The notes beneath the pieces were generated by a model. That model ran no database searches and was not told the DNA's origin. It saw nothing but the letters and a program-made list of their open reading frames with translations. Of a DNA stretch of 64,000 bases, positions 59,382 through 64,000 are shown in pieces; position 1 is the first letter of the stretch, and each line of letters starts with the position of its first letter. The DNA comes from Aricia agestis (lineage: Eukaryota; Arthropoda; Insecta; Lepidoptera; Lycaenidae), in contig NC_056409.1 of NCBI RefSeq assembly GCF_905147365.1, forward strand, positions 5,001-69,000, given 5' to 3'. The translations under genes and the position numbers were made by a program.

Positions 59382-60484
59382 TAAATACTGACAATGAACT
59401 TTAATTTCTTAGCTTTAGTCATTGAAAAATCGATATCGCTACAGCCAAATTATCAAGGCGTCGCCTTAACTTAACAATAACAAATATTTAAAATTTAATT
59501 ACCTAAAAGTTTTATTTTTTTTAAATAATTTTGATTTTATTTCCACTACTTTTCTATCAGTAAAGTTGAAAATCATTTTGTGTCATTGATATTTTTAGAT
59601 TTATAATAACTAGACATCGGATTATATGCATTGCATACTTGCATATGCAAATGCATATTATAATGTCACTTTTTAGGCGATAGTGCATATTTTGGCAATT
59701 TTGCATATTTCGCTAGTTTAACTTCTATGGGCAGATGGCAATCGGAAAATGTTGGTAGACAATTATTATTGGCGTATAATAAATAAATAAAAACTAAAAA
59801 GGCTTTATTTCAAGAAATTAAAAATTTTGATTTTATGAAATTATAAAAATTGGCGCTTTTATTAATGTCACTACCGGAAAAGTCTTAAAAATAATAATAA
59901 ATTTTAATATTAAGTGACTTTTGATTGATTGATTAAATACTGACAATGAACTTTAATTTCTTAGCTTTAGTAATTGCTGAGAAAAATCGATATCGCTACA
60001 GCCAAATTATAAAGGCGTCGACTTTACTTAACAATAACAAATATACTATTTAAAATTTAAGTACCTAAAAGTTTTTTTTTTTAATAATTTTGATTTTATT
60101 TCCACTACTTTTCTATCAGTAAAGTTGAAAATCATTTTGTGTCGTTGATATTTGCAGATTTATAATAACTAGACATCAGATTATATGCATTTGCATACTT
60201 GCATATGCAAATGCATATATTGTCACTTTTTAGGCGATAGTGCATATTATGGCAATTTTTCGTTGATAGTGCATATTTCGGTAGTTTAACTTCCATGGGC
60301 TAAATTAAGATTGCAATCGGAAAATGTTGGTAGGAAATAATAATTGGCGTATAATAAATAAATAAAAAGTCTTTATTTCAAGAAATTAAAAATCCTGGAT
60401 TTTATGAAATTATAAAAATTGGCGCTTTTATTAATGTCACACACCGGAAAAATAATAAATTTTAATATTAAGTGACTTTTGATT
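59382..60484. repeat. 552-bp tandem duplication
   Basis: Unit 1 (59382-59933) and unit 2 (59934-60484) are collinear: TAAATACTGACAATGAACTT … GATATCGCTACAGCCAAATT … then the first ~300 bp of a hAT MITE up to GTGACTTTTGATTG. They differ by scattered substitutions and short indels. The join falls at TTGATTGATTGAT. Confidence 0.85.
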
Positions 60485-60571
60485 GTGCATATTTTGTGCA
60501 TATTTCGACCATTTTTCGTGCATATTTGCATGGATATTTCGGCACTTTGATCGTGCATATAATCCGATGTC
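60170..60571. mobile_element. hAT MITE copy, same family as 40542
   Basis: Begins TAGACATCAGATTATATGCA, ends TGCATATAATCCGATGTC. Flanks ATAATAAC and TTAATAAC (one base into the right side) match at seven of eight. A 3'-truncated copy from the tandem duplication starts at 59611. Confidence 0.8.
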
Positions 60572-61173
60572 ATTAATAACTTAGGAATTCGTAGACATGT
60601 GAACACATCTTTATGATTATGAGATGTTCGTCCCTCTAATTAATGAAGTTAAATCTATGAAATCAAAGAATTTTTTACTTTTATAAGTAGTGCAACAATA
60701 AAAATGTTTAAATAAAAGGTTTTTGTGTTATAAAAACTTCTTTATATATTATGTTAAATATTACTTACTCATGTAAAAAAATGAAAAATAACCTAGTGGA
60801 TAGGTCACATAGTCACACTATGGATTAAAAATAATTGCTACTCTTGTTGATCCTTGAAATTATCAAAATTTTTTTTAATAAACAATTAAATATGCATTTC
60901 ATTAGATTAAATTAACGAAGAAATCCATTTATTGCTGTATTTTTTTGTATTAAATTATATTTTACATTAAGTCGCACAACGGAATCTGTTTCGTCGAAAA
61001 TTCGATTTTGTTTCAATATTATCAGAATAATATAACGTTTTCAGCGTTCTTTTTAACTTATTCCATTAGTTCAATATTTTTCCTTGTATATGACATTCAA
61101 ATAAAGGTAAATAAATGACCTTAAAAAATATAGACATATTTTTGCAAGGGTACACGTTTTTTTGAAAATGCCC

Positions 61174-61275
61174 TAGCGCTGTTTCACGCCGGTTTTCTGT
61201 GAGAATGTGGTATTTCTCCGGTCGAGCCGGCCCATTCGTGCCGAAGCATGGCTCTTCCACGTATATTATAAATGG
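61174..61275 (-). mobile_element. SINE-like repeat, right part
   Basis: GCGCTGTTTCACGCCGGTTT … CCGGTCGAGCCGGCCCATTC … GCATGGCTCTTCCACGTATA completes the SINE begun at 57813, on the far side of the 3.1-kb transposon. Confidence 0.85.
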
Positions 61276-61499
61276 GAAGATGTATTTATCTGTAACCTCT
61301 TCAGATTTCACACTTAGGTATTGAAATATTTTGAGAGATGGGAAAGGAGATAGCATAATATTATATTTTGGTTATATTTTGGTAGCGGAGAGTATACTGG
61401 ATGAAAATAACAGTGTAAACACACTAATAAGTTTTACGGTTTCGGTGACAGTGGCCGGTTTCATTAAAACCAGGCCAGCTACACAGGAGTAATTTTATA

Positions 61500-61792
61500 G
61501 TGCCCAAGTGTGTGCGCAGTACCCAAGAGCACTCTCTATTCCTTTACTCTCATAACCCAGTAGGACGGAAGACCGACACAATTGGCGAGAGATCAGGCGC
61601 AGGCGGCAGGACCGACTTTTTACATGCCCATCCGACGCATGGATTATCTTACTTGTCAGACAACCAGGTGATCAGCCTGCATTGTCCTAACCAAACTTGG
61701 AAATAACATGTTTCAAATGCGGGAATCGAACCCTCAACCCCCGAGTCAAGAGCCGCGCTCTATTGGTCTAGACTACAGTGGCCTCATACAGC
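61500..61792 (-). mobile_element. tRNA-derived SINE
   Basis: Minus strand from 61792: ATGAGGCCACTGTAGTCTAG (A-box-like), then GAGGGTTCGATTCCCGC (B box). A body with ACATTGGTTTGG-like, TCTGACAAGTAAGATAATCC and CGCCTGATCTCTCGCC motifs follows. No full tRNA cloverleaf. 61276-61499 holds nothing else I can name. Confidence 0.6.
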
Positions 61793-62282
61793 AGTACTAA
61801 AACATAAAAATTTCAAAACTTTTTTAAAGTCTCTAGATTTTCGTTTCTTTCGCAAGCAACTTTTCTATTACCGTATACTCCATGAGACAATGACTTTTTA
61901 CTACCATAAAGAAGTAGTACAGACACGAAAGTAATTCAGTCAGTTACTGTAAATTTGCAGCATTTAATTATAATCAAGTTAAAACTCACATAATACACCG
62001 AAAACATCCTTTGATCCTATATAATATTGTTTCTCCACGCACACTTTCGCTAATGATCGTAGCATTTCGATGAGAATTACTGTTATTGATTTAATTTTAT
62101 ATAAAATACCAATAACTTAGTTACCATACAACCTATTAATTAAAGATGAATCATTTTCTTAATCTCGTTCCTATTTTTCGGTTGTATTATTTTAGAAAAC
62201 CCATGAAAAATCCTAGAAAAACTACCAAAATTTTCTAGCCAATAGTCAATACCATCTACTTCTTCTTCTTTTTTTTTTTCTT
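61793..62282. other. Gene-free stretch
   Basis: AT-rich. No coding exon, repeat end or RNA feature is supported. Confidence 0.5.
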
Positions 62283-62405
62283 TAATGGCACTTCGACTAT
62301 AACCATGGCCAACTACCGAATGCGGGCCACGCACTGATCTCCATTATACAAGTAGGCTGGATCTATGATACCCACTTTTTTTCGTGCCATTTGAAGCGGA
62401 ATCAT
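62283..62405. repeat. MITE-like fragment shared with 13010 and 16345
   Basis: ATGGCACTTCGACTATAACC followed by ATGGCCA resembles the foldback MITE arm at 12972. CTCCATTATACAAGTAGGCT and TTTGAAGCGGAATCA resemble 16350-16575. 62406-63370 has no gene I can support; the minus-strand ORF at 62922-62557 has no recognisable domain. Confidence 0.6.
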
Positions 62406-63374
62406 GTCATATACTATATATTTTTTTAATTGAAACTAGACTTAAAATTTTTAAGTGCAAAACCTACCTCTCTAAACATATAAAAAAAAAAAGAAATGAG
62501 CTCAAATAAATGTTTTATTTCAATAAATATTTTGTACATAGCTAAATAAAACAGATTTAATCCATAAGGTTTAGGCAACAAATCCGTCCGCTGCGTACGC
62601 TCCGATTCCGATCCAGTGGACGCGCATCTTTATACATACACACATAAGAAATATTATTACTTTGTTTTGTTACACCCTGTACATACGTAACATACGACAG
62701 CTGAAATCTATCGCGTGGGCTCCGGCCAGCTGTATACCACCTAACTTGATCAGAGGATTTTGCCTTAGTGGCCGCACCTCTCATAATCCCATACCTTCCT
62801 TCTCCTCCTCCTAAAATCTCCATAACAACCATTGCCTGCAGACTAAAATGTTGCAAACTAGTACAGGGACCTAAAAATCTGAAATTAATGAAAACTTTTT
62901 CATTTACTACATTTCCATACATAAATTATTATAGTTAATAACCTTCAGGGCCTGATTAAGGCCCTTAGGCTAATTAGGCTGCAGCCTAGGGCGCGAGGAT
63001 CGGGTGGGTGCTGAATTCGTGTCTTCGCAATTCACATGCACTTATGTGCACCATTGCATCTACTCTACAAATTTCAACTAGACCGAGACAAAACATTAAA
63101 ATTAAATGCGCTTGAGAGTCCCAAAGTTCAAAAGTTCAAAAATTGTAACACACCTAACGGGGGCACGTCTTCATAATTAGCTAAATTAGCCTAGGGCGGT
63201 CAGAACTCTTGATCAGTCGCTGATAACCTTAACGTGCAATTAATTAAGTACTTACTACAATAAATCAATAGACACATTTTAACATTTTCGAAATTAACTG
63301 CATACATACTGATACATTATAATATTTTCCATGAAATAATAATCTATCTTTTTCATATTATTATAGTTTAAGTT

Positions 63375-64000
63375 GTAAATTATTTATTTATTTATAAATT
63401 CTTTATTTGCATTATAAACAATATAAAATAACAAAAACAACATTAGATTATAAAATCGGGCAAGGAATTCCAGAGACGAATAGCGGAGATGGTGAAAGAA
63501 GAGTCGTAGAATGAAGTATTGTGAAACGCAAGAGTCAGTTTGTTTGCAGAGCGAAGTATAGGATTGTCATGACCGAGGAAATTGAATTTTACTTTGAGGT
63601 AGTTAGGAGTAGAAGGACTAAAAAGGATGTTATACAGTAAGTGAAGTATGTGAGAGTTTCGACGCAACTTGATCGGGAGCCATTCGAGCTGAGATCGATC
63701 ATTAGAAACATGGTCAAACTTTCGAAGGCCAAAAATAAAACGAATACCTACATAAGTTTTGAAGGCGTTGAAGGGAAGAAAGAAGATTTTCATTTATGTC
63801 ACAGTAGCAGACATCAGCGTAGTCGAGAATAGGGAAAAGTAAAGTAGTAGCAAGTTTTATTTTTGTTGCGATTGGCAAAAAGTTGCTCAGTCGTCTAAGG
63901 GAAGCAGTGGCAGCGTTCATCTTTTTGCGGAGTTGTTGGATCTGGATATTCCAAGAGAGAGTGCGGTCAAAATAGACTCCAAGATTACGCACTGAGGAGC
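63375..64000 (-). mobile_element. LINE 3' end with ORF2 C-terminus
   Basis: The minus-strand frame from the window edge reads VRNLGVYFDRTLSWN-like sequence (MRNLGVYFDRTLSWNIQIQQ), FPILDYADVCYCDI and SSLQRLQN. After a frameshift near 63740, IRFIFGLRKFDHVSNDRSQL and FTISAIRLWNSLP follow. This is the RT thumb and C-terminus of a jockey/CR1-like LINE. A TAAATAAATAAATAA-type tail ends it near 63375. The 5' part lies beyond the window. Confidence 0.85.

Larger units (their letters stand above)
58072..61173. mobile_element. 3.1-kb DNA transposon with 4-bp target duplication in SINE
   Basis: The terminal inverted repeats match at 25 of 26 bases (GGGCATTTTCAAAAAAATGT then GTACCC; the right end has one change). 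TAGC is duplicated (58068-58071, 61174-61177). The uninterrupted SINE at 32039 fixes the empty-site length, confirming four bases. No transposase was found in 3.1 kb. Interior features are a 552-bp tandem duplication and hAT MITE copies. Superfamilies with 4-bp duplications (Sola, Chapaev-type) are candidates; unproven. Confidence 0.88.

Noticed and set aside
60373..60606. 77-codon minus-strand ORF
   Set aside because: Covers a hAT MITE and its GTGCATAT repeats. No coding support.
61728..61792. tRNA gene on the minus strand
   Set aside because: Only box-like motifs are present, without a full cloverleaf. It belongs to a SINE.

Overview
This window looks like nuclear DNA of a lepidopteran insect (moth or butterfly), though nothing here names the species. 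The background is AT-rich. The interspersed repeats are of types familiar from Lepidoptera: Helitron ends (TC...CTAG inserted between A and T), a SINE-like repeat with a long A tail, DIRS, BEL/Pao, CsRn1-like gypsy, hAT and TTAA elements. I see only one convincing host gene. It is the mitochondrial flavoprotein apoptosis-inducing factor (AIF/AIFM1), read on the minus strand in five exons: 47862-47686, 47376-46884, 41968-41280, 28948-28724 and 13687-13616. Splice phases agree at every junction. The mitochondrial targeting exon is not visible. Three of its exons are extremely GC-rich islands in AT-rich surroundings, and its introns (about 0.3, 4.9, 12.3 and 15 kb) are packed with transposable elements.

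Region by region. 1-2612: a minus-strand gypsy element with LTR, tRNA-Leu primer site and a Gag ORF joined by internal deletion to the start of integrase. 2620-11815: a second, CsRn1-like gypsy relic whose gag is split by a full-length, apparently intact BEL/Pao element (4271-11575) with identical 239-bp LTRs and a 5-bp target duplication. 12-20 kb: the last AIF exon, hairpin MITEs, several Helitrons, and an isolated THAP-domain exon. 20.3-26.9 kb: a nested stack in which a DIRS retrotransposon is split by a 3.8-kb DDE transposon. That transposon's transposase is split by a hAT MITE carrying a Helitron-like insert, and a LINE fragment then cuts off the DIRS element. 28.2-36.8 kb: MITEs, an AIF exon, and two head-to-head LINEs of one family with a SINE between them. 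36.9-39.7 kb: a second DIRS relic. 40-41.1 kb: a 142-bp tandem repeat and a complete hAT MITE. 41.3-47.9 kb: three AIF exons around an RTE-like LINE relic and a large palindrome. 47.9-54.6 kb: a decayed BEL/Pao element with an env-like 3' region, its integrase split by a TTAA MITE. 54.7-64 kb: SINEs, a hAT element keeping part of its C-terminal dimerisation motif, a Harbinger-like element with a MADF remnant, a SINE split by a 3.1-kb transposon with a 4-bp target duplication, and the 3' end of another LINE.

The genes do not form a pathway. The window is a layered record of insertions inside one housekeeping gene. Target duplications and the interrupted reading frames give a relative order of many events. 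The most unusual points are the intact young BEL element, the nested DDE/hAT/DIRS stack, the GC contrast of AIF exons, and several MITEs whose exact ends and target duplications can be read directly. No RNA gene, CRISPR array or bacterial-type operon was found.
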